Positions 23,354 through 33,871 of a DNA stretch of 64,000 nt are shown here, piece by piece (the stretch's first letter is position 1; every line of letters begins with the position of its first letter). Source of the DNA: Diplodia intermedia. Lineage: Eukaryota; Ascomycota; Dothideomycetes; Botryosphaeriales; Botryosphaeriaceae. Where the stretch lies: positions 248,001 to 312,000 of the forward strand of contig JAKEKT010000003.1 in the NCBI GenBank assembly GCA_021495925.1, given 5' to 3'. The notes beneath the pieces are model-generated. The model saw only the letters and a program-made list of their open reading frames with translations, had not been told where the DNA came from and did no database searches. The translations under genes were made by a program, and so were the position numbers.

Positions 23354-25018
23354 ATGGTCCGCAACCTCGTGATCTTGGGCGGCAGCAGCCACCCCCAGCT
23401 CACCGAGACAATCTGCAACCACCTCGGTATCCCGCCGGCCCAGATTCTCTTGAGCAAATTTGCCGTGGGCGAGACGCGTGTGGAAGTCCAGGAGTCGGTG
23501 CGCGGCAAGGACGTCTTCATCATTCAGTCGGGTGGAGGCAAGGTCAATGACCACCTCATGGAGGTATACTGAATGCTGCGCACTCGGGCATTGCTGGACC
23601 ACTGACGCCGCAACGCAGCTCCTCATCACTATCTCTGCCTGCAAAACCGCCTCGGCCAGGCGCGTCACCGCGGTCTTGCCCCTCTTCCCATACTCTCGTC
23701 AGAGCGACATCCCATACGAGAAGCGCGGCGCCCCGCTTGCAAAGGGCCCCAGCAACGCCAACCACCCAGCAAATTACAGTTTCGACAGTGTACCCGCAAC
23801 TCCGGCCCCTGGCCGCCCCGAGAGCGTTAGCTTGCCCGGTGGCCAGGACGGCTTGAACAAGCAGCTGAGCCGTCTACAGATGGATGAACGTCGCAATGGC
23901 GCCCCCGACAGCAGCCCCACCAAGGGTGCTCGCGAAGATAGTAAGGACGGCCCCGGCTTGCAGAGTGGGGCGAGGCTGACAAGCAAGACTACTCCCCTCG
24001 CGAGCGTGGCACCTCGAATGCATCTGCCAACGGAATTAATGGCGTTAACGGATCGGTGACACAACCGCCCAAGTTTGAGCCGCAGCGTGGTTACAAGCAG
24101 TGGGTTGCCCAAGCAGGAACACTAGGTACGTCGGCGAACAACTCCGTCTGGCCGGCGAAAATGCTGACGCTGGGATAGTCGCGGACCTATTGACCTGTGC
24201 CGGTGCCGACCATGTCATCACCATGGACCTGCACGATCCTCAGTACCAGGGTTTCTTCGATATCCCCGTTGATAACCTTTACGGCCGCCACTTGCTGCGC
24301 AAGTACATCCAATACCACATTCCCAACTACCAGGAGGCTGTTGTCGTTAGTCCGGATGCTGGCGGTGCTAAGCGGGCAACTGCCATTGCCGATGCCCTTG
24401 GAATGCCTTTTGCGCTCATCCACAAGGGTTAGATGTCCAATGGCTCACATGACAACTTCCCTCACTAACAACCATCGCAGAGAGACGCCCCACCCAAATC
24501 ACTGACCGCCAGAACGCCACGATGATGCTTGTCGGTGACGTTGCGGAGCGAACGGCGATTCTCGTAGACGACCTGGCCGACACGTCAAACACCATTACTA
24601 GGGCCGCAAAGCTGCTCAAGAAGGAAGGCGCAACAAAGGTCTATGCGCTGGTCACTCATGGTATCCTCAGTGGCGATGCCATTGACCGCATCAACGCCAG
24701 CGCAATCGACAAGGTAGGGCAAATCCAACCCATGACGTGTTACTGAACCTTACTAACTGTCACAGCTTGTCGTCACGAACAGTGTCGACCAGACGGAGCA
24801 CCTCGAGAATTGCAACAAGCTTGAGGTCCTCGAGATCGGAAAGTAAGTCATAATCTGCCGTAATTGAAGAAGAGCCTTTTACTAACCAATCACAGCGTTT
24901 TCGCCGAGGTATGGCTACTTTGAAAATGTCGCAAGGTCATGTTCAATGCTAATGTGATTAGGCAATTCGACGCGTGCACCATGGCGAGAGTATCAGTGTG
25001 CTCTTCAACTATGATTGA
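23354..25018 (+). CDS. PRS5: Ribose-phosphate pyrophosphokinase (PRPP synthetase), Prs5-like with long insert
   Basis: Eight exons: 23354-23563, 23619-23940, 23988-24125, 24179-24427, 24481-24713, 24766-24842, 24896-24908 and 24962-25018, giving 432 residues. Introns are 47-55 nt with clear donors and CTRAY branch points. The enzyme makes PRPP from ribose-5-phosphate and ATP for nucleotide, His and Trp synthesis. Seen: N-terminal domain (LGGSSHPQL; KFAVGETRVEVQESVRG; FIIQSGG), the PYSRQ catalytic loop (about 94-98), the signature DLHDPQYQGFFDIPVDNLY and the PRPP loop LVDDLADTSNT (334-344). An insert of roughly 100 residues, low complexity and Pro/Asn/Gly-rich, interrupts the region after RGAPLAKG (about 113-210). 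Yeast Prs1 and Prs5 also carry inserts; Prs5-like is my best guess, not proven. Exon 7 has only 13 nt. Confidence 0.93.
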
Positions 25019-26121
25019 GTGGGATGCCGGCGATTTAGAACCAGAAACGGGCGCGAGCCGGACTGCTTGTACAACGTTGTTCTGCATGACCTGAGGCGTT
25101 TGGGGGGTTTGACATTCGAAGTCCTGAATTTGCTCTGAGTGGACGGTAAGCACCTTATTGATAGTCTAAACTTTAAGGTTTGGTTTGTGTACAAAGGACG
25201 CCGCAGCTTTATCTTGCGCCCCTAAGTCTGCGCCAATTAGCATGACCAATCTCCGAGAACGTGTTACCCTGCTCTTGCATTTGCATTTACGGGAGAATTG
25301 ATCGAGGTAGGCTTGCAGTCAGTATTCCAAGGCGCAGTGAATAGATCCATAGAAGTTGCTTATCGCCCCGAGAGCGCACGGCTGTTGAAAGGCCCATTTT
25401 CCCGCATGTTCTTTTCATCAGCATCTGGTTGCAAGCTCAAGAGAATTTCCCGGCAACTGGCAAGGCGTAGGCAATGTGTCCCATCCTGTCGACTGCTTCC
25501 TGCTACCTAGTCCCCCCAGACGGTTCCGGTGCCGTTGGCCTCCCATAGCAACGCGTTGCCCCGCTGGCGTGCCTGCCTCATCTGCTCGAGGCACCTGCCC
25601 ACCGCCCGCGCGCCCACAACAAAACAGATCTGCCCGCACCTCGACACCCTGTCCTGTTCCTCACCCTTTCCATCTTCACCCGCCTCGGCCGCACAACGTG
25701 CGACGATCTGTTCGCTTCGCGACCAAGATCTCACTTGCATCGAGGTACGTTACTCTTTTCGGCTGGCGCGCCAAGCAAACCCCCTGCTCGCTCGGACTTT
25801 AGCGAGACGTGGGCCGGCCGCCTTGACAACTTTTGAACGTCGCGTTGACGTTCGCTCCGCAGTGTTTCGAGAACCCCATCGCTACCAACCCCACGCCCCA
25901 TCGTCGCGACCGCGCAACACGCTCAAATCGGCTCCTGCGACCGTTCGGACCGCCGTAGTGTATACGCGACGCGTCGCGATCGGCCGCAAGTCGCCCTGCG
26001 CCTCCTGTTTGCGCGCGCGCGTCCCCGCACACCACCGCCTCCTGCGCGCGTCAAACCACCCTTACTTCAACCTCTTCAATCCGTCCATCCAGCGCTTGGC
26101 GTCTGTCGCAGTCCTTGCACA
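25019..26121. other. Intergenic region and probable 5' leader
   Basis: This holds the PRPP synthetase 3' end and the upstream region of the 961-residue gene. A donor-like GTACGTTACTC at 25745 could start a 5'UTR intron. No separate gene is supported. Confidence 0.45.
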
Positions 26122-29007
26122 ATGGCACGCGCGACTCGCAACTCCAAGGCCGCCCCGGCTCTCTCCAGTCCGCCTGCTCGTCGCACGCGTTCCAAGCTCA
26201 AGGAGAAAGACGCGGCTTCCTCCAGCAACAACCCTACCTCATCATCATCCCAGCCCGTCCAAGACGCGCCCCCCACCACCGATCTAGCCCCCGCTGCTGC
26301 CCAGAAGGCGCAGACTACCAAGAAGTCAACTGGCAAGGCCAAGTCTTCCGCTGCTTCCAAGGCATCTGCTGCCACGGAAAAGACTTCCGACTCTACAACG
26401 ACGGCCAAGGCCTCTTCGACCAAGGCTTCTTCAACCAAGGCTTCGGCTAAGAACAACAACAACACCACTTCCGAAGACTCGGACAACACCGCGTCGGCGC
26501 CAAAGGCCAACAACAAGCGGTCGAGGCGCCAGCCCACCGTTGATCGTAACACGAAGAAAGTTACCAAGTCCCGGGCCCGCAAGCCCACCACAAAGACTAC
26601 TGCCACTACCAGGAAGGCGCTCGAGCAGTACGCTGAGGAAGAGGAAGCCGCCGCACCTCCGGCTCGTGCTGGGCCCGTTCGCCGCACTCGTGCAGCTTTG
26701 AAGGCTGGCATCGCTTCTCCCCTTGCTCCGGTTTCCGACAATTTGAACCTCAAGCCTCGTCAGACTCGCTCCAAGAAGAATCTGAAGGATGCCACCCCTC
26801 TGAGCATCATTGAGGACGAGAACCGCCGCAAGGATCCGGACGATTGGTTTGCGGATGTCCATGTCCAGCAGGTGCCACAGATCTATCGCGATCCCGGTGC
26901 AAGTATGGAGGAGATCTCCGAGCACGAAGATGCGACTACAGCAGAGAACGATGACATCATGGAACATGACACTGCAAGCTCCGATGCGGATGAAGCCATG
27001 GGTGGCGACGTCGAAATGGTTGCTGAGGAGACTGAAAATGATGCGTCTGAGACGGAGGAAGACATGGCCGATGAAGACATGACCGATGAAGAGATGGAAC
27101 GTCCTCAGACTCCCAAAGAGGCCTCCCAGCAGCTACAACCACCCACCACTGCGCGTTCTTTCGGCCTTGCCAATCTCTTCTTCAATCCGTTGAAGTCGGT
27201 GCGGAAGTATTTGAGCCGAACCCCAGCGCCTGAAGAGCCTCAGTCACCCCTGGCAATGTCCCCCGAGTCTCCAACCGTCGCTTCACCTAGCAATGCCGCT
27301 CAACAGCGCAGGACTCGTGACAGGAATGCCCGCTACACTCCGCGTGAGAAGAACGCTGATAAGCGACACGAGTTATCCCAGAAGAAACAGCAAGCTCCGA
27401 GCGTCGAACGGCTCCAGGCCCAGTTGCGTGAGAGAGACCGCGAGCTCGCGGAGATGCGTCGCCAAAGCGAGCTGAGGGAGCTGAAGGAGCTGAAAGACAA
27501 GAAGGAAGCGGAGCAGGTCCCAGGTCGTAAGCGTCGCCGCTCGAGCCCCACTGTCATCCCCGCTCGTCGCCCTGGTGAGAAGGGTAGCTTTGGAATGTTG
27601 GATGAGTATTTCAACTGTGACGAGCCGACTCCTGATTCTAGCAACAGCCGTGCGAAGAGGCGCCGGACTACAATGGCATCTCCGGACGATGATGACACTG
27701 ATGATGAGTACGATTTCGTCCAACTTCCCATGGAACACACACCTCCGACTCCGAGCTTGAAGCGCCCGCGCAATGGCTACCGCATGGCCGCCATGAAGGA
27801 TGGTCAGGAAGATCCGATGGTGGCCAATCACGAGCTCCGTGTTATGCACCAGGAAAACAGCTTCAGCAAGGGCCTTTCCCCCGATAACCTTACCCACTGG
27901 TCCCCTGCAAAGACCTCTCCCCAGGCGAAGAAGTCATCGCCGTCGGCTGTCTACACTGGCTCTTTTATGGCCGTCCCTGGAGATCCGGGCTACAAGCCTG
28001 AGAATGTCTTCAAGAAGTCGGAGCAGCAACTCCAACAGCAGAGTTCTCCCAAGAAGGACGGCAAGATGGATTCTACCGAGCTCAAGGCCCGTGCTGAGGA
28101 GATTGTCAGGAAGGAGAAGAATGGAGAGGACATCACCCAAGACGAGCGCGAGCTCCTCGAGAAGGCTCAGCGCAAGTTCGGTCACATTGCGGGCAGCGGC
28201 AGCTTCAGCGCTCCGGAGTATGACAGCGACGACTCTTCGATTATGTCCGATGACTTGGAAGAGAGCACCTCGCCTCAGCGCAACGCCCCAGCTTCATCGC
28301 CTCAGTCTGCCAAGGCTTCCGCCAACCAGGCTTCCGCCACTCAGGCTTCCGCCGCTCAGGCTCCCGCCGCTCAGGATTCTGCCATTGAACCCACCAAGTC
28401 GGACAGCATGAAGCCTCCTCCGCCTCCCATGCCAGCCCATGCTCAACTCCCTCAGAGCGTGTCCGTCACCAACGACAATGCCATCTCCAAGATGGCGCCT
28501 ACGGTTCCTGGCACTACCCCGAAGGTAGGTCATAGCGCTGCTTTGGCCCGCCAGCGTGAACTGGCAGAGAAGCACAAGCCCAAGACGGGTTCGCGTCTCC
28601 AGTACGTCAGCGGCGTGTCCTCGTCTCCAGGTGCTTCAAGCCCTATTGCCGCGAACAACATGGAGTCATCTCTCATCACGCAGGGCATGAGCACCCCGGC
28701 AGGAAACGTCGGCGCAGACTCGTTTAGTTTCTACGACGCGCTCGTCGAGGAAGCCAGGGAGAAGTGCGGTTCTCTTGAGGACGCCTTGAGCTCGGAAGAG
28801 AAGAAGTACCTCGCCTGGTTGATGGACACTGAAGTCGAGAACGAGAGCAAGGACTTTGCGGAGTACGCCCATGAGTTCGAGAAGGCGGTCGCTCAAGCTG
28901 GCTCCTTCGCGGGAACGGGCAATGAAGACGACAACGAGCGCAAGGAGCGCGACGAGAAGGAGTTTGCCGAGTATGAGCGTGCGATGAAGGAGCTCCGCGG
29001 CTTCTAA
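26122..29007 (+). CDS. Large disordered, probably nuclear protein of unknown function, 961 aa
   Basis: A single exon with ATG in good context (CACAATGG). Residues 1-170 are Lys/Ser/Thr/Ala-rich, with basic clusters (KRSRRQPTVDRN) and the KASST repeat. Residues about 250-325 are strongly acidic with repeated EEDMADEDMTDEEM-like units. A short hydrophobic-basic stretch at about 347-368 (FGLANLFFNPLKSVRKYLSR) could form an amphipathic helix. A coiled-coil-like Glu/Arg segment follows (about 425-465), then bipartite basic signals (GRKRRRSS, RAKRRRTT). The C-terminal 90 residues look folded and helical (EEARE..SLEDALSSEEKKYLAWLMD). No named domain is recognised. A nuclear envelope or chromatin role is only an inference from basic signals and the possible amphipathic helix. 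Confidence 0.85.
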   Translation: MARATRNSKAAPALSSPPARRTRSKLKEKDAASSSNNPTSSSSQPVQDAPPTTDLAPAAAQKAQTTKKSTGKAKSSAASKASAATEKTSDSTTTAKASSTKASSTKASAKNNNNTTSEDSDNTASAPKANNKRSRRQPTVDRNTKKVTKSRARKPTTKTTATTRKALEQYAEEEEAAAPPARAGPVRRTRAALKAGIASPLAPVSDNLNLKPRQTRSKKNLKDATPLSIIEDENRRKDPDDWFADVHVQQVPQIYRDPGASMEEISEHEDATTAENDDIMEHDTASSDADEAMGGDVEMVAEETENDASETEEDMADEDMTDEEMERPQTPKEASQQLQPPTTARSFGLANLFFNPLKSVRKYLSRTPAPEEPQSPLAMSPESPTVASPSNAAQQRRTRDRNARYTPREKNADKRHELSQKKQQAPSVERLQAQLRERDRELAEMRRQSELRELKELKDKKEAEQVPGRKRRRSSPTVIPARRPGEKGSFGMLDEYFNCDEPTPDSSNSRAKRRRTTMASPDDDDTDDEYDFVQLPMEHTPPTPSLKRPRNGYRMAAMKDGQEDPMVANHELRVMHQENSFSKGLSPDNLTHWSPAKTSPQAKKSSPSAVYTGSFMAVPGDPGYKPENVFKKSEQQLQQQSSPKKDGKMDSTELKARAEEIVRKEKNGEDITQDERELLEKAQRKFGHIAGSGSFSAPEYDSDDSSIMSDDLEESTSPQRNAPASSPQSAKASANQASATQASAAQAPAAQDSAIEPTKSDSMKPPPPPMPAHAQLPQSVSVTNDNAISKMAPTVPGTTPKVGHSAALARQRELAEKHKPKTGSRLQYVSGVSSSPGASSPIAANNMESSLITQGMSTPAGNVGADSFSFYDALVEEAREKCGSLEDALSSEEKKYLAWLMDTEVENESKDFAEYAHEFEKAVAQAGSFAGTGNEDDNERKERDEKEFAEYERAMKELRGF
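26407..26451 (+). repeat. 15-nt tandem repeat, three copies (KASST)
   Basis: Three near-identical 15-nt units encode KASST KASST KASAK in the N-terminal part of the 961-residue protein; the frame is preserved. Confidence 0.8.
28312..28371 (+). repeat. 15-nt tandem repeat, four copies (QASAx)
   Basis: Four imperfect 15-nt units encode KASAN QASAT QASAA QAPAA in the 961-residue protein. Recent in-frame expansion is likely and copy number may vary between strains. Confidence 0.8.
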
Positions 29008-30380
29008 GTCTCCAACCAATTGCATGTGTTTTACGGAGTTTACGGCGTGTACGGAGGGGAAAACGGCAATAACGAGAAATGGTTCTTCTCTGCATGGCGA
29101 CGGCGAACTCGAAAAAGTTAATACCACTGGCGGGTTTGGTTTGGTTTTGTTTTTTTGCTTTTACCCCATCCTTCCCTCTAATTCTTCCCCCTGCATCCCT
29201 CCCCATTCTTGTTTTTTTTTTTTTTTCTCCCGGGCTCTGGGCGCTCGGAAGCCCTTCCCTGCTCCTCCTCTCTTCCCGGTCTCATCAGCATCTTCGGCGC
29301 TGCCCCTTTCTCTTGAAAGTCAAGACCGGACCCGAGCCTGACTTCATCACCTTTCTCACGAGTCTTTCTAGCGCAGCATCTTCTTACCGCGTCTGAAGTC
29401 GGAAGTCGGACCAGCACGCGGGTGACGCTGTCGCTCTTTGAGTGGACTTGCGCAGCCCGATGTGCGGGAAGATGGAAGATGGAGGTTTGGGTCTGCGGAT
29501 GCTCCTTCCCTGCTCCGTTCGAGGAAGTTACATCCCCCCGCCGACGATCGCTGTTACCTGACCGTGCTTGACCCCTGTTGGGGTCGCTGGCGGGTGTACT
29601 TGCGCTGTCGGGTCCGGCTGGACGTAACGAGTTCGTTGAGCTGGAGGTTGAGCGTCCAGGGCCAGTGGATGGAGGGAGTTGAGCCATTGAGAGTCTGGAG
29701 GATGGTGGTGCGGAAGGTGCTCGAGGACGGAGGCGACAGGATGGAGGGAGAGCGGTGTTGGAAGCTCTGTTGCTTGGCTCTGGGGGAAGGAGGAGCGAGG
29801 GAGGGTCGAAGGGCGCCCATCCCAGTCTTGTAATTAGAAAATGTACGCGCTTAGCGTATACCCTTGGTGCCTACATGCCTTTTGTGATGGTGACATGGTT
29901 GTGGCAATTGCCTGCTCGAGCAGCGAAGTTGCAAAGAAGTGCTTTGCAGCTGGGGATTGATGTTGGTGGCAGCCAAGGGCTAACACGACATGCTCGAGAC
30001 GGCGTGTTCGGGAGTTGTGCTTGAACAGGCTAGCCGCCTCGCCGCCACTCCCTATTGCGAGCAACCTCACCGCTCGCCGCTCCTATCGTGAAGCACGGCT
30101 GCGCCCAACATGGACAACCACGCCTTTGAGGCGTTGAGCGCTGGACGCGGCCGATGCAGCCGCTGCCCGCTGTCCATCATGGAAGAAGCGGTTCGCTCAG
30201 GACGCGTGCCTCGCGCAACAAACGCCGATTTGTGATTGTATGTACTATACGGCGCTAATCGGCCTCGGCCTCTAGGTTCGGTTCTTCTCGGTTTTTTTTT
30301 CTTTCTTTAATGGACGCCCCTTCTCCTTTGTACAGCGTCCCCTATCGCGCTTTTCGAAAGAGACTAATCCACAAAGTCCG
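29008..30380. other. Gene-free stretch, about 1.4 kb
   Basis: This contains the 3' region of the 961-residue gene and the upstream region of the methyltransferase gene. Poly-T runs occur at about 29213-29226 and 30291-30299. No gene is recognised. Confidence 0.55.
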
Positions 30381-31664
30381 ATGAGTTACTTGGGCCACTG
30401 TCTACCTCCCTCGAGCAGCCTGCCTCCTGTGCGGTCACTGCACGCCCTTACAGAGGAGAAGATTTCCTCCGCCCTGCGCAACCTGCACTCTATCTACTGT
30501 CCGCTTCGCCTGCCCCGAGCTTTCAAGCCGCATGTGGAGCCGAAGGCACTACTGAGCCTCCCCCCGACCCCCGCCGATTCTGGTTACGCCTCGCACAACG
30601 AGGACGAGGACGAGGACGAAGACGCCGAAGATGCCCTCGCCAGCCTTCGCGCCGACGACTTCGAGCGCAATTTTGCGGTGCGCTGGCTGACGGCTTTCAT
30701 CGCGCGGTCGGAAGAGCTGGACTCGATTTCCGAAGACACGCGGATGCATCTCGTCGACGAGGCCGCCTTCGTGCTTGCCTCGTTCAACGATGACGTGAAG
30801 GCCGATGACGACGTCGACGACGGCATCACTCGCAACTTCGTCTTCTCCTTGGCTCCGCTCCCTGCTCCTGCCCCGAGCGAGATTGAAGTGCGCCTGAACG
30901 ACGCCCCGCTCTCCGGCACCGACCATACCGACGTCGGCCTGCAGAGCTGGGGCGCCTCCATCGTGCTGTCCGACATGATGTGCTCCTCGCCCGCACGCTT
31001 CGGCTTGGACCCATCTCAGCTCGGCCCGTCGCCCACCATTGTCGAGCTTGGTGCGGGAACGGGCCTCGTCAGCCTCACGCTGGCGAAGCTGCTCCCGCAC
31101 CTCTTCGCCGGCCAACCCATCCCGGCCGTCGTCGCCACCGACTACCACCCCGCAGTGTTGGAGAACCTCAAGGCCAACATCGCCACCAACTTTCTTTCCG
31201 CTTCGTCGTCTTCTTCTTCTCTCTCTTCTTCCCCGTCCTTCTCCTCCCAGCAGGACAACGACGACGGCCCGGCACCCGTGCAGACCTGCCTCCTCGACTG
31301 GTCCGACCCCTCCCCAGCGCTGTCGCAGGCGCCCCTCAACGACACACGCTCCACCCGCATGCTCATCGCCGCGGACGTCATCTACGCGCCCGAACACGCC
31401 GTGTGGCTGCGCGACTGTGCCGGCCGCATGCTCGCCCCCGACGGCGTCTTTTGGCTCATCGCCACCGCGCGGCCCAAGTCCAACCGCTTCGCCCCGCTCG
31501 TCGACACGGTCGAGGCCGCCTTCGACGATTCGGAGGCGTGTCCGCGGACGGAGGGCGGGCGGTTGAGACTGGGGATCGTGGGGATGGAGAGGCTGGAGAA
31601 GAGGAGTGGGGTGGGGAGGGGTGATGAGGGGTATTATAAGCTGTATAGAATTGGATGGGCCTAG
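30381..31664 (+). CDS. EFM2: Protein-lysine methyltransferase, EFM2-like (METTL family 16)
   Basis: A single exon of 427 residues. The C-terminal half is a seven-beta-strand SAM-dependent methyltransferase: LQSWGASIVLSDMM (about 187-200) precedes the SAM motif VELGAGTGLVSLTLAKLL (about 220-237), the acidic post-I motif ATDYHP (about 253-258) and the AADVIYAPEHAVWL segment (about 330-343). These are typical of family-16 lysine methyltransferases. The N-terminal helical region and total length fit yeast Efm2 (419 residues), which methylates elongation factor 2. Other family members (Efm3, Efm6, Rkm5) are shorter, so EFM2 is the best match but is not certain. A poly-Ser insert (SSSSSSLSSSPSFSS) sits between motifs, and an acidic EDEDEDED run lies near residue 75. 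Confidence 0.83.
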   Translation: MSYLGHCLPPSSSLPPVRSLHALTEEKISSALRNLHSIYCPLRLPRAFKPHVEPKALLSLPPTPADSGYASHNEDEDEDEDAEDALASLRADDFERNFAVRWLTAFIARSEELDSISEDTRMHLVDEAAFVLASFNDDVKADDDVDDGITRNFVFSLAPLPAPAPSEIEVRLNDAPLSGTDHTDVGLQSWGASIVLSDMMCSSPARFGLDPSQLGPSPTIVELGAGTGLVSLTLAKLLPHLFAGQPIPAVVATDYHPAVLENLKANIATNFLSASSSSSSLSSSPSFSSQQDNDDGPAPVQTCLLDWSDPSPALSQAPLNDTRSTRMLIAADVIYAPEHAVWLRDCAGRMLAPDGVFWLIATARPKSNRFAPLVDTVEAAFDDSEACPRTEGGRLRLGIVGMERLEKRSGVGRGDEGYYKLYRIGWA

Positions 31665-32262
31665 GGCGTGTGCTTTTCTTTGTTTATTTCCAGAGAGAGG
31701 TACTCAAGACGGATAGTAAGTAGAACATGTGTACAACTAGACGATTAGAACGATAGAACGGCCGATAGAATAGACACTACTCTAGAGTGATTGTGGAATA
31801 AGAAGACACCTGATGCAACATGATCTACATCACGCGCAGCGTCGACACATTTGGTATTGCCTGCATCGCCCCTATTTCTAGACTTGCCACACTCACAAAA
31901 CGCCTACCACCTACCCCCAATGTCTCACATGAGCTGGTGGTGCACTCTCACCATTCTGTGGATAGGCCACAGCCTTCATATGCTATCCGGAAGCAGCGTC
32001 TTTTACGAGCTGGCTGTGACGGGCGTAGCACCTTCTCAATCCGCCAGAACTGCTCGGGACCTTCCCACCACTCTGCCTATGAAGATACGCGCGCTAGTGA
32101 AGCTCGTCATTTCCTTTACCGTAGCTCTAGGACTCAGAACACCTTACAGTTAAACACCACTCTCACAAAGCATTGTTCAACTGGGCTCTATCATGCCGGT
32201 TACGACGCGGCCCAACGAAGCATCCACAAAGATCTACATACTATATTCCACGCGTTCGCACA
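31665..32262. other. Gene-free stretch, about 0.6 kb
   Basis: This is the 3' region of the methyltransferase gene and upstream sequence of the orphan two-exon candidate. I see nothing else. Confidence 0.5.
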
Positions 32263-33041
32263 ATGCCCTTGTTTCGCCCGTACGTCAATACTCCACCAGA
32301 TCCGGACGACTCTGACTATGAACCGTCGAACCCCCCTCCAATCAACAAGAACGCGATGTCATTGTACGCCATTGGTCCATGGGGCCGAATGCCGGCCTCG
32401 CTTTTCCGATACGCCAGCCACTTTTCCCTCACGCCGCCTCCACTTCCGAACCAACGAAGTTTGTTGCCCACCATGACTCAAGCCAACAGGCAATTCAAGC
32501 AACGTAACGGAGAATGGGAAGTGCAGCTATCGCCCGAAAGGAGCTCCTGCCTGAGCACACCACCCTGGAATATCCGCTCCCTCCGATCAGGCCAAGTGGT
32601 GAATAGCGAGTAACATCAAGGTGCTTACGTTGATACACTAATCCTGAAGCTATATAGATACCTGCGAGACGTTTCCAGCTAGGCGAGCCCTCCCCATCGG
32701 CTGAGATAATGGCAGAACTCTTTTTGATAGGACCAGGATGGGGGATCTGTTCCATGGCGAGGACGTGGTTGGGTGAGCTGGCTTACGAATTTCACGCTCG
32801 TGCATACAACTACGCATGGTTCACCCGGCCCGTACCTCGGCACAGTACGAGGGCGCACTTCTCGTACATCATCGCGGCCCAGGTGTACCTTGTCGTTTAC
32901 CCGTATACAAAGATCAACTCAGCCGAAGGCTCTCATCTCGTCGGCCGAGCTCGGATATCAGATATGCGGAGTGCCTTCCTGGGGTATATACACGAGTGGG
33001 TTGTCAACCTCCGAAGGAGGAAATTCCTCCCGCATGTGTAG
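32263..33041 (+). CDS. Possible two-exon orphan protein, about 239 aa
   Basis: Exon 1 would run 32263-32598 and exon 2 32658-33041, joined across a 59-nt intron (donor GTGAAT, branch CACTAAT, acceptor TATATAG). The junction reads SLRSGQV|IPARRFQLGEPS. Both sides are rich in aromatic residues and look protein-like (exon 1: DDSDYEPSNPPPINKNAMSL; exon 2: ARTWLGELAYEFHARAYNYA). The ATG context is fair (CACAATGCC). No domain, signal peptide or membrane segment is recognised. The donor is weak, and the reading frame, start and 3' end could all be wrong. It may be a lineage-specific gene or a decayed one. I report it because the two exons become one frame only with this intron. Confidence 0.35.
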
Positions 33042-33871
33042 GAAATTCCGCCTCTATTCCAGCGTACGCGCCCGGGAGATAACTACTTTCCCGAAAGCAT
33101 CTTCTTTGTAGCGTCAGGTACCAGACTCACTCTTCCGACTTCTTGGCTGTTATCACGCCTTACGCCAGAAATATGGATCTGCCATCATTGACCGTCTCCA
33201 GAAATGCGGAGGAAAATGGTCTCATTCTTTGTTCCTGTTTCCCCCCCTTCCATTCCCACAAAGGAATAGTTGTTTTCCCGGTTCCCGCCCGCTCCTTAGC
33301 CTGAAGGCTTACTGCAACCCGGACACCGAGCCGCTCTTTCCATAATCATCTGCGGCAACGGAATTCCGATTTATCGGCACGTGGAACTTGACAGTGGCTG
33401 TGAAATTCTCATTATCATTCCAGGGGGAGACAGGGGGACTGGTGACACAATCGTGTACTCCGAGCTGTCGCTCCATTAATAAATGAAAAAGGAACCCTAC
33501 TTCTTGACTTGCGGTAACTTCAACATTGGTGCCACCTGTGCTATGTTCAACGGGCGTTGTTGGGATATCTTACAGGTGAGTTGGGCGCCGTGGGAGCGTG
33601 AGTGTGCAGTCTGTCAGCAATTGGGGTGAAATGCTCGAAATAGTTGTATGGACGCAGACGGACACTGAAATCGCCAACAACAATTTTCCGAGAAGAGCGC
33701 ATTTTAGCATCGAGCGAGCTGACCGCATATATGCATCAAAGCATCAATCAGAATATTCCGATTAATCGTGAACAGGAAGATCGTATTTACATGAATCCAA
33801 GCACTTCTCACTCCCTCTCCATCATAACAACCACTCCGCCAACAATCCCATATTGCACGCATGCAAGTAAA
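33042..33871. other. Gene-free stretch, about 0.8 kb
   Basis: This lies between the convergent orphan candidate and the feruloyl esterase and contains their 3' sides. No gene is recognised. Confidence 0.5.

Noticed and set aside
23941..23963. A 23-nt intron that would also restore the PRPP synthetase frame
   Set aside because: It is too short to splice; a 47-nt intron from the same donor with branch CTGAC restores the frame equally well.
25529..26287. 252-codon plus-strand frame overlapping the start of the 961-residue gene
   Set aside because: It overlaps the true start in another frame and is rich in Arg, Pro and Thr; it is probably leader sequence.
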